From contig CAXSFM010000016.1 of assembly GCA_964236735.1 (NCBI GenBank), positions 33,297 through 97,296 of the forward strand: 64,000 nt of DNA, in the 5' to 3' direction. The notes beneath the pieces are model-generated. The model made no database searches. It was given only the letters and a program-made list of their open reading frames with translations, and was not told where the DNA came from. The position numbers and the translations under genes were made by a program. This document shows positions 15,187-22,903 of this stretch, piece by piece. Origin of the DNA: JAIVJG01 sp964236735. GTDB taxonomy: Bacteria; Acidobacteriota; Blastocatellia; Pyrinomonadales; Pyrinomonadaceae. Every line of letters begins with the position of its first letter. Within the stretch, counting starts at the first letter, position 1.

Positions 15187-16980
15187 TTACTCTTGAGGCA
15201 GGGTGAATTGTGCATGGACGGCTGAATCGAGTTGGCCGTCCGTTGAAAGATTATCCGCAACGGTAGAAGCAGGGTCAGCAATTTTACTGCCGGCGTCGCT
15301 TCTGCCGCGCCGGATACGCATTCGGGTCAAGCGCGTGAGAAGCCGTAGATGCCCGCCGATGGTTCGCAGAACTTTCATCTTCGACTGTCCGAACAGACGC
15401 ACTTCGAGCGTAGCCGGATGTTCGACGATCACCGAGTCGTTGAGGTCGAGCAGGCCGAGTAGCTCTGTCACGCCGAGAAAGCCTTGCTCCTGCACGACAA
15501 GTCCGGCGACCGCGCTCCGCCGGTAAACACGGAAGCAACTCGTGTAAGTGTGAAGTTTCTGACGCAACACTTGCCGGTAGAGGTGCGACGCCGCCTGTGA
15601 GAGCTTGAGCCGCCAGCCGGGCACGTTCAGCACACGCCCGCGCGGGTGATAGGGCGAGGCCGTAACCATGTCCACCCCATCCGTGAGGAGCGGAATCATG
15701 TGGCGTAGTTCGAGCGGGTCGTAGGTGCAATCGCAGTCCATCGAACAGACCACTTCCGTTTCGGCATGACGAACGCCCGTCAAGATAGCCGCGGCCACGC
15801 CGCGATTGCGTTCGTGCCTGAGCAACGTATAGCACGGTTTAGCGCCGAAAACTTCTTGCAGCTTGTCCCACGTCTCGTCCGTGCTGCCGTCGTCCACAAA
15901 GATAAAGCGCAAATCGTAATCCTGCCGGAGTGACGCCTCCATCCCGCGCAGAGTGTTTGACAGATATGGCAACGTCGCGGCCTCGTTATAGCAGGGCACG
16001 ACGATGCTGACGGGCCTCCGGGTCGCGGCTTCGGGATCAGCCGTCGCCGTCTGATTGACAGGCGCGCTCGCGGCAACTCTCGGCGGCTCTTCCTGTGATG
16101 TCAGATCGGTACGGGGCGCGGCGGCTAAACCGAGATGTTCGGCGACGGAGGTGAAATGGTATTTGCCGAAATAATATTCGAGCACCCACTGCATCTTATC
16201 GAGTTTGCGATAGTGGCGCAGGCGCGTGAGGGGCGAGGCGGCGCTGATGCGCGGCTGTTCCGGGTCAAGTTCCCAAACGTGCGTGTACATCACGAACGGC
16301 GCATCGTAAGTGTGATGCCAATGCTCGACGGCGTGTCTGAGAAGCGTATGCGGAATTTGACGAAAGAAGTTGCCCCCGGCAATCGGCAGAGAATATCCGA
16401 GCAGATTAAAGGTTGAGACAGGGAACTCCCAGAGTTCTTTTCCGCCATGCGTATGCGCGAAGCGTGATGCTTCACCACGCGGGGTACGCGCGGCGGGCAC
16501 GAAACTCGAATCGTACTTGTAGCCCTCTTCGGCTAACACATCCAACGCCCACGAATCCACGGGCGCGTGTAAGCGTGCCGCCGCGCGATAACCGTGAACC
16601 TCGCTGCCGGTGGCGCGTTCAATCGCGTCTCGCGCCCTCATCAAATCGGCGCGAAATTCGGCGGGCGTCATGTCGCGCAGGGGACGGTGATAATAACCGC
16701 GACTTGCAATCTCATGCCCGCGCCGCGCGACCTCGCGGATGAGTTCCGGCTGTCGCTCCGCGATCCAGCCAAGCACGAAGAAGGTCGCCGTGATGTCAAA
16801 ACGACTTAAGAGGTCGAGCATTTTGATGGTGTTCTGCTCGAACCTCGACTCGAACCGCTCCCACTTGCCCTGTCCGATGACCTGATCCAATGCCCCGACG
16901 TGAAAATAGTCTTCGAGCATCACCGTCAAGAGGTGCGATTTGACAGGCGCTGTCGGTGCAAATGTGGATTGGTTATTCAT
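15187..16980 (-). CDS. Polysaccharide deacetylase-GT2 fusion protein
   Basis: A 597-residue two-domain protein. Residues about 15-285 are a NodB-type deacetylase of the exosortase-locus (DUF3473) branch: TVMLEDYFHVGALDQVIGQG, GHEIASRGYYHRPL with both metal histidines, and a DUF3473-like tail. Residues about 330-560 form a DPM1-like GT2 domain: VSIVVPCYNEAATLPYL, FVDDGSTDETWDKL and MDCDCTYDPLE (metal-binding acidic motif). A Thr/Ala-rich linker joins them. The two activities on one chain suggest sugar transfer and deacetylation on the same lipid-linked or nascent glycan. No exosortase gene is in the window. It overlaps the epimerase gene by ATGA. Confidence 0.88.
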   Translation of the reverse strand: MNNQSTFAPTAPVKSHLLTVMLEDYFHVGALDQVIGQGKWERFESRFEQNTIKMLDLLSRFDITATFFVLGWIAERQPELIREVARRGHEIASRGYYHRPLRDMTPAEFRADLMRARDAIERATGSEVHGYRAAARLHAPVDSWALDVLAEEGYKYDSSFVPAARTPRGEASRFAHTHGGKELWEFPVSTFNLLGYSLPIAGGNFFRQIPHTLLRHAVEHWHHTYDAPFVMYTHVWELDPEQPRISAASPLTRLRHYRKLDKMQWVLEYYFGKYHFTSVAEHLGLAAAPRTDLTSQEEPPRVAASAPVNQTATADPEAATRRPVSIVVPCYNEAATLPYLSNTLRGMEASLRQDYDLRFIFVDDGSTDETWDKLQEVFGAKPCYTLLRHERNRGVAAAILTGVRHAETEVVCSMDCDCTYDPLELRHMIPLLTDGVDMVTASPYHPRGRVLNVPGWRLKLSQAASHLYRQVLRQKLHTYTSCFRVYRRSAVAGLVVQEQGFLGVTELLGLLDLNDSVIVEHPATLEVRLFGQSKMKVLRTIGGHLRLLTRLTRMRIRRGRSDAGSKIADPASTVADNLSTDGQLDSAVHAQFTLPQE

Positions 16981-18218
16981 CTGGAACTTACGTATGCCAT
17001 GTTTTGCGCGCAGTTGACGTCCGGCATCTGTATCAGCCGTGCCACAATCGCCGCAATACGCATACCGCTATCCCCACGACCGAAGGGGTTTTCGATTCGC
17101 GCAACTTCTTCCACCCAACTTCCATCCCCATGCGCTTCTTCGAGCATCGCCGCCAGCTTCTGCGGATGTGACCCGACGAGGCGCGCGATGCCGGACTCGA
17201 TGGCTTCCGGTCGCTCTGTGTTCTCGCGCAAAATTAAGAGCGGTCGGCCAATCGTCGGCGCTTCTTCCTGCACGCCGCCGGAGTCTGAGACGATCAGCCA
17301 GGCGTGCCGGAGCAACGCGATGAAGTCTTCGTAACCAAGCGGCGCGATAGGATAAATACGCGGATGCTCTGCCAAAATCCGTTGCGCTGCACTGACGACC
17401 GCCGGGTTCGGATGAACTGGAAAGATGAGCGCCACGTCTTCGTGCGCTTCGACGAAAAGGCGCAACGTTTCCAGATTGTTAGCCAGCGCCTCGCCAAAAC
17501 TTTCGCGGCGGTGCGTCGTCAGCAAAATGCGTCTCAATCCGCGCGTGCGTTCGAGCAAGTCAGCGACGAGTGCGGACGGTTGTAAATCTTCAAGCACGAG
17601 TTGAAGCGCGTCCACGACCGGATTTCCGGTCACGAAGATGGTTTCAGGGCTGACGCCTTCAGCGAGCAGCGTCTCGCGATTACCGACGGTCGCGGCGAAA
17701 TGATAGCTCGCCAATCCGGTGATTGTGCGACGGTTGAGTTCTTCCGGGTACGGGCTGTGCAGGTTGCCGCTTCGCAAGCCCGCCTCGACGTGGCCGACCG
17801 CGATGCCGAGCGCGTGCGCCGCCGACGCGCCGGCCATCGCTGTGGTCGTATCGCCTTGGACGAGAACTAAATCCGGCTGCTCGTGCGCCAGCACTTCCGT
17901 GAAAGCTTTGTGTATCCGCCTCGAAATTTCCTGCGGGGTCTGGTTCCGTACCATGACATGCAGGTCATAGTCAATAGATAAGCCAAAGCGCCGGACGAAT
18001 GGATAGAGCAAATCCGTGTGCTGTCCCGAAAGGACGTTGATGGTCTGGAGCGACTCGCGATAAGCCTTGAGGTGTCGGATCACGGGAGCCATTTTGATAG
18101 CTTCCGGGCGCGTCCCGAAGACGGTCAGGACTTTCTTGTCCCGCCCGTAAGTGGAGCGTGAGAGGACTGATTTGTTGAGCCAGTGGGCTGGCTCTATGGC
18201 AGCCGCTTTAGGATTCAT
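16977..18218 (-). CDS. wecB: Non-hydrolysing UDP-N-acetylglucosamine 2-epimerase
   Basis: A 413-residue GT-B-fold epimerase. VLTVFGTRPEAIKMAPVI, GHVEAGLRSGNLHSPYPEE and VSDSGGVQEEAP are the conserved motifs of WecB/WbpI, with the catalytic Asp, Glu and His region visible. It converts UDP-GlcNAc to UDP-ManNAc, or, in the WbpI branch, epimerises UDP-2,3-diacetamido-glucuronate. With the WbpB/E/D-like genes of the same operon the second role is possible; sequence alone does not separate them. First gene of the operon, ATG start, no clear Shine-Dalgarno. An N-terminal extension of about 29 residues before the core suggests the true start could be further in. Confidence 0.88.
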   Translation of the reverse strand: MNPKAAAIEPAHWLNKSVLSRSTYGRDKKVLTVFGTRPEAIKMAPVIRHLKAYRESLQTINVLSGQHTDLLYPFVRRFGLSIDYDLHVMVRNQTPQEISRRIHKAFTEVLAHEQPDLVLVQGDTTTAMAGASAAHALGIAVGHVEAGLRSGNLHSPYPEELNRRTITGLASYHFAATVGNRETLLAEGVSPETIFVTGNPVVDALQLVLEDLQPSALVADLLERTRGLRRILLTTHRRESFGEALANNLETLRLFVEAHEDVALIFPVHPNPAVVSAAQRILAEHPRIYPIAPLGYEDFIALLRHAWLIVSDSGGVQEEAPTIGRPLLILRENTERPEAIESGIARLVGSHPQKLAAMLEEAHGDGSWVEEVARIENPFGRGDSGMRIAAIVARLIQMPDVNCAQNMAYVSSR

Positions 18219-18779
18219 CGGGTTGTAAAAATGACGGAGTCGAAAGGTGACGAGGCGTGGCGGTCGGCGCTTGATGGAGCCGCGTCCCGCTTCAAGGCAG
18301 AGACTTGTTTGTTGGTAGAGCAGTTCAGGCGCTCAAAACCGACCGGCTACTTGAGTTGAACAGGACGGATAAAATCCGGGCAACAAAAACAGGAGGTGCG
18401 CTTGAAAGGTTATTTGAGAATTAACGATTCAGACTTGAGCGATGAAGTTAACTGAAAGGTTAACCGAAGAACTAACCCCTCAAAAAGAGTATCATAATAT
18501 TAAGGGAGGCCACAATAATATTCTACCGGTCAGATTCAGGCTGAGGCAGTGAGGGCTAGCAGACGCCGAATGAGGTATTTTTCAAATTACCACTTATTGC
18601 ACGAACTACTTGAATCCACGTTTCACATTTAGACAAAATAGATGTTGATTAAAATAGTTACACTCGGTTAATCTAAATGGGACGGCCTACCAAGAGGCTA
18701 TGATTTCCCAACGTATCTTCCTCAAATCACTAAGCCACTGACAGATTGCCGTCTCTCAAAGGAGTTTAACCAATCTATT
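18219..18779. promoter_or_regulatory. Divergent intergenic region between glycan operon and kinase
   Basis: 561 bases, AT-rich in 18400-18700, with no gene that I can support. It must hold the promoters of the minus-strand operon and the plus-strand kinase gene. Two identical ATAATATT octamers lie at 18494-18501 and 18515-18522, 21 bp apart, two helical turns. Two GTTAAC palindromes lie at 18447-18452 and 18459-18464, 12 bp apart. Such phased repeats suggest regulator binding, but no regulator is known. AAGGAG at 18757-18762 is somewhat far from the kinase ATG. Confidence 0.45.
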
Positions 18780-20501
18780 ATGATTGAACCGGGGACATTG
18801 CTCCAAAATCGTTACCGCGTAACCCGACAGATTGGTCAAGGCGGGATGGGCGCGGTTTATGTCGCTACAGACGAGCGCTTTCATAGCATAGTTGCCATCA
18901 AGCAAACCTTCTTCTTTGATGATCCCGCGCTTGGCAAGGCCTTCGAGCGAGAGGCGCGTCTCTTAAATCATCTGCGCCATTCCGCACTCCCGAAAGTCAG
19001 CGATCATTTCACAGAAGGTTCGGAGCAGTTCCTCGTGATGGAATTTATCGAAGGCACGGACTTTTGGGCGTTGATGAAGGAGCGGCGCGGAGCATTCCCC
19101 GTCGCCGACGTGTTGCGCTGGGCCGACGAGTTGCTCGACGTGCTCAATTATCTGCACAGACACGAACCGCCAATCATCCATCGCGACATCAAGCCGCCGA
19201 ATATTAAACTGACAGCGAGTGGCCGGATCGTCTTGCTCGACTTCGGGCTGGCGAAGGGAACTCCGGCGCAGACGCCTGCGAGTGTGACGGGCAGCGTGAT
19301 TGGCTACTCGCCCATGTACGCTCCGCTCGAACAGATTCAAGGCACGGGCACTGATCCATGCAGCGATCTCTACTCGCTTGCTGCGACCCTTTATCATTTG
19401 ATTACGGGCGTCGCCCCTATTGATGCGCTGGCTCGTGCCGGCGCCATCATCAATCACCAGCCAGACCCGTTGCGTCCGCCCCACGTCGCGAATACGGAAG
19501 TTCCCGCCGCCGTCAGCAAAGTTATCTGGCGTGCGATGGCGTTGAAGTCATCTCTGCGCCCGAAGTCAGCGGCAGAGATGCGTGACATGTTGCGTCAGGC
19601 GATGAGCATGTCCCCATACGACGCGCGGCAATCTCCCGCGCCCTCGGCCTTCATGCGGAGCCAGACCGAGATCGGCGAGGCCACGATATTAGAGCCACAC
19701 GCGCAAGCCGCATCGCTCGCGAGTCAGTTCGCTTCATTCAGTGGAGTAACAGTCGAAGCTAATTCCTACGGTGGCCGCCTGCATCAAGTTGAAAACCAGA
19801 CCACGCAGACTGTTCGCACGCAGGAGCGTCCTGCGAGCAACATGTTAGCGAAAGTTTTAATCGCCGCCGCGGTGCTCGCCATCTGTGCCGTCGCCGCTGT
19901 CACATTGATAACTCGCACAGACGCTCCTCACACCAAGCTCGATCTCCAGAGTGACGCTTCAACAGGCGCGTCTGCGAAGTCGCTGCCGGACACGCCCGAA
20001 GGGACGACATCACTTTCCGTCAATGGTAATCCGGCATCACCTGCACAAGGTGCGTCAACATCGTCGCAGACCCAACCGACGGACGTGCAAGTCGTCGCTA
20101 ATGCACCGGCGGTTAGCAGCCAACCTGCCTCCGGCGTGGCATCGCCGGCAGCGGGTGTCTTAAACACAGGCGAAAGCGTGGCAGGTTCCGGGGGCGCTAA
20201 CAACCAGAAGCCCGCCGCCATTGCGGAAACGGAAAACAAGTCGCCCGTCGTGACAGTAGTACAACCGCCTGTCGCGACACCGACGCCTCCCACCGATCTC
20301 AGAGCCGCTGAAATAGAAGCGCGTCGAATCGAAGATGCGCGACATGCTGAAGATGTGCGTCGCGAAGAAAATGCGAGGCGAGTTGAAGAGTCGCAACGCG
20401 CGGATGAGCTTCGGAGGAGTCTCCCACCGCCTCCGCCGGATGAGAGGCGTCCCCCGCCGCCCGGTGGTCAGTTTCCCCCGCGTCGTCCACCACCATTTTG
20501 A
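18780..20501 (+). CDS. PknB-type Ser/Thr protein kinase, membrane anchored
   Basis: A 573-residue kinase. Residues 1-280 form the catalytic domain: glycine loop IGQGGMGAVYV, K41 in VAIK, HRDIKPPN with catalytic D136 and N141, and DFG at 154-156. One transmembrane helix lies at about 355-377 (MLAKVLIAAAVLAICAVAAV). The outer part is Ser/Thr/Pro-rich low complexity, then a charged helical stretch made of near-repeats of (R/A)(R/E)(R/E)xEDAR type, ending in a Pro/Arg tail. No PASTA, WD40 or TPR sensor is seen, so the exported tail is the only candidate sensor or wall-binding part. It is divergent from the large glycan operon; a regulatory link is possible but unproven. Confidence 0.93.
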   Translation: MIEPGTLLQNRYRVTRQIGQGGMGAVYVATDERFHSIVAIKQTFFFDDPALGKAFEREARLLNHLRHSALPKVSDHFTEGSEQFLVMEFIEGTDFWALMKERRGAFPVADVLRWADELLDVLNYLHRHEPPIIHRDIKPPNIKLTASGRIVLLDFGLAKGTPAQTPASVTGSVIGYSPMYAPLEQIQGTGTDPCSDLYSLAATLYHLITGVAPIDALARAGAIINHQPDPLRPPHVANTEVPAAVSKVIWRAMALKSSLRPKSAAEMRDMLRQAMSMSPYDARQSPAPSAFMRSQTEIGEATILEPHAQAASLASQFASFSGVTVEANSYGGRLHQVENQTTQTVRTQERPASNMLAKVLIAAAVLAICAVAAVTLITRTDAPHTKLDLQSDASTGASAKSLPDTPEGTTSLSVNGNPASPAQGASTSSQTQPTDVQVVANAPAVSSQPASGVASPAAGVLNTGESVAGSGGANNQKPAAIAETENKSPVVTVVQPPVATPTPPTDLRAAEIEARRIEDARHAEDVRREENARRVEESQRADELRRSLPPPPPDERRPPPPGGQFPPRRPPPF

Positions 20502-20690
20502 TAAGAGCGGAGACATTGCATGAGACGCTCGTTTGTGTAAGGCCGAACTCGTAAACCACTATCGAACTGCGGATCACGTTCTTCTCAAATCTTCTCTGTG
20601 TTATTCTTTCGCGTCGAAGAGAAGGGAATGAACTTGCTTCATAAATTCCTTGATGTAGGCCGCAACAATACTAAGGAAGTAGTCTGAAGG

Positions 20691-21941
20691 TTGAAGATCG
20701 CGGTTTGGCACAACTTGCCCAGCGGCGGCGGAAAGCGTGCGCTTTACTATCAAGTTCGCGGCTTGGTAAGTCGTGGACATCAGCTTGCCTGTTGGAGTTT
20801 GGACACAGCCGACCACTCTTATTTGCCCCTCTCAGAGTTTGCGCCCGAACGCATTATCACCACTGACTTCAAAGATCGCTCGCACAGGTTTAGAGATAGA
20901 TATAGCCCCCATTACCGCGAGGCAATCGGCAACATGCGCGCGTTCGACGAAGCGTGCCGGCGCTCTGCGCGAGAAATTGAAGCGGGCGATTTTGACCTGC
21001 TCTTTGCCAATAGCGCGCACCCCTATAGCGTGCCTTACGTCATGCGGCACTTGCGGATGAAGAAGATACTGTATCTGCAAGAACCCTGCCGGTACTTGTA
21101 TGAAGCACGACCGATTCTGCCGTGGCTGTTTAATGCTTCGGACGACTTGGAACAGTCCGATTTATTTAGCCCCCGCAAGTTCTTCGCGGATTACCCCCTC
21201 TTACAGGCGCTGCGTCTTCAGGCAAAACAAGAGTGGCTCAACGCGCGTGCTTGTGACCGCATACTCGTCAACTCTTATTTCAGTCGCGATAGTGTTCTAC
21301 GTGTTTATGGAGTGGACGCTAAGGTTTGCTATCTCGGCGTGGACACGACGCTCTTTCGTGACCTCGGTTTGAAGCGCGAGCGTTTCATCGTCGGGGTTGG
21401 CTCGTTTGATTCGATCAAGGGGATTGACCTGGCTGTGAATGCCGTCGCGCTTCTCCCGGAGCCTCGCCCGCCGCTCGTCTGGATAGCAAATTCAGGGGAC
21501 GACGCTTACCAGAACGCGATGATCGAACTCGCGCATTCTTTAGGGGTTGAGCTTCGCATTCGGATGGCTCTCTCGGATGCGGAACTCGTCGCAACTTTGA
21601 ATACCGCCGCGTTGCTGCTTTACACGTCAAGGCTTGAGCCTTTCGGTTTCGCGCCCCTTGAAGCGAACGCTTGCGGCTTGCCGGTCGTGGGTATCGCGGA
21701 AGGCGGCATACGTGAAACTATCCAAGACGGCGTGAACGGATTCTTAGTTGAGCCGGAAGCCGAGAGCATCGCGCGCGCTATCACCCGACTCTTGCAGAAT
21801 CCCGAACTGGCAAGGCAGATGGGAAGGCAGGCTGTCTTGCATGTTCACCAGAACTGGAACATAGAGCAGAGCGTTGACCGGCTCGAAAGATTCCTGCTTC
21901 AAGCCGTTTCAGCCGAATCGAAACCTGGCGACCAAGCGTGA
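20691..21941 (+). CDS. GT4-family glycosyltransferase
   Basis: A 416-residue GT-B retaining glycosyltransferase. The N-terminal half has HNLPSGGGKRALYYQVRGL, a donor/acceptor-binding start typical of GT4, and the C-terminal half LEPFGFAPLEANACGLPVVG, the E-x7-E nucleotide-sugar motif. It is predicted cytoplasmic and acts on a lipid-linked glycan. The start is a TTG with AAGGAAGT 11 bases upstream; MKIAVWHNLPSG is a natural N-terminus. It lies alone between the kinase and the convergent prenyltransferase operon. Confidence 0.87.
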   Translation: MKIAVWHNLPSGGGKRALYYQVRGLVSRGHQLACWSLDTADHSYLPLSEFAPERIITTDFKDRSHRFRDRYSPHYREAIGNMRAFDEACRRSAREIEAGDFDLLFANSAHPYSVPYVMRHLRMKKILYLQEPCRYLYEARPILPWLFNASDDLEQSDLFSPRKFFADYPLLQALRLQAKQEWLNARACDRILVNSYFSRDSVLRVYGVDAKVCYLGVDTTLFRDLGLKRERFIVGVGSFDSIKGIDLAVNAVALLPEPRPPLVWIANSGDDAYQNAMIELAHSLGVELRIRMALSDAELVATLNTAALLLYTSRLEPFGFAPLEANACGLPVVGIAEGGIRETIQDGVNGFLVEPEAESIARAITRLLQNPELARQMGRQAVLHVHQNWNIEQSVDRLERFLLQAVSAESKPGDQA

Positions 21942-22021
21942 GACAGGAAAATTGGAGAAGCTGGATTTGGGAGCCGATGACTAAGTCACAACGCCGCAGC
22001 GAGAATGAATGACAGGTCTGC

Positions 22022-22903
22022 TCATCTGATGAGCATCGCGAGTCCGATGATCGCGAAGAGCAAGCGATACCGTCGTTGCATCCATAACGCGGTCTCAAAT
22101 CCCAATCCGCGCCGGAGCGCGCGCAGAGACCATACGACATGCAAAGGCCACAGGATCACGCTCCAGAGCAACAGCCCTGGCAGGATGCCGAGCGCGGCTA
22201 GACCGGCGAGTAGCGCATAAGCAGCCGTGAAGGTGCAGAGGCTCGCGAGAAACGTTCGCCGGCAGCCGAACACGACGGCGCTAGTGCGAATCCCGTTGAG
22301 CAGATCACCCTCGTAGTCGCGCACCTCCTGATTGAGATGGCCGCCGGCGAACACCAAACCAAAGAAGAGACTGATCGCGAGACCGCTGGCGTCGAGGGCG
22401 TGGCATAAGCTGTAACCAAGCAGGAAGTGCAGCGCGCCTCCGAGCAGGTGATTGAGCGACGCCACAATGGGCGCGCTCTTGCCGAAACTTGTCGAACATG
22501 AGTACAGAAGGCTGAGGACTGTGATCGCCGCGCCAAGCAGTATCGCCGGTCTGCCGACGGCAGCGAAGGCGACGTTCGCGAAGATGAGAAGAGCGATGGC
22601 AACGCGCGCGACTTGACGCCTGCTAATGCCCTGCCGGGCAAAGACGTGTGTCGCCCGACGCGGATCACGAATGTCGCTGCTATGCCCGGCCCAATCATTG
22701 AAGACAAAGATGTGGGCTGTCAGCGCGAGGCTGCCGAGGAGTAGTAAACCCAGCCGGATCATGTCGCGCTGTTCAATATGGAGGCCACCGAGGAAGCTGC
22801 CGAGAAGCGGAGAGGCTTGAAGCGCAAGCACCTCCGGCGCGCGAGTAGATGCGAAGTGTCGCATGACTCGCGCGTAATGCCGGACAGGCGAATGAGAAGT
22901 CAT
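22022..22903 (-). CDS. UbiA-superfamily prenyltransferase
   Basis: A 293-residue, about eight-helix membrane prenyltransferase. The two Asp-rich motifs that bind Mg and prenyl diphosphate are visible: FNDWAGHSSDIRD (N69, D70, D77, D80) and NQEVRDYEGD (N191, D196, D200). The second resembles MenA and chlorophyll synthase more than UbiA proper. The first motif has one more residue than usual between its acids. The family joins polyprenyl chains to aromatic or, in the DPPR-synthase branch, phosphosugar acceptors. It overlaps the upstream cyclase-like gene by ATGA, so the two are translationally coupled and probably act on the same molecule. The frame extends upstream, but only into the neighbour. 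Confidence 0.85.
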   Translation of the reverse strand: MTSHSPVRHYARVMRHFASTRAPEVLALQASPLLGSFLGGLHIEQRDMIRLGLLLLGSLALTAHIFVFNDWAGHSSDIRDPRRATHVFARQGISRRQVARVAIALLIFANVAFAAVGRPAILLGAAITVLSLLYSCSTSFGKSAPIVASLNHLLGGALHFLLGYSLCHALDASGLAISLFFGLVFAGGHLNQEVRDYEGDLLNGIRTSAVVFGCRRTFLASLCTFTAAYALLAGLAALGILPGLLLWSVILWPLHVVWSLRALRRGLGFETALWMQRRYRLLFAIIGLAMLIR

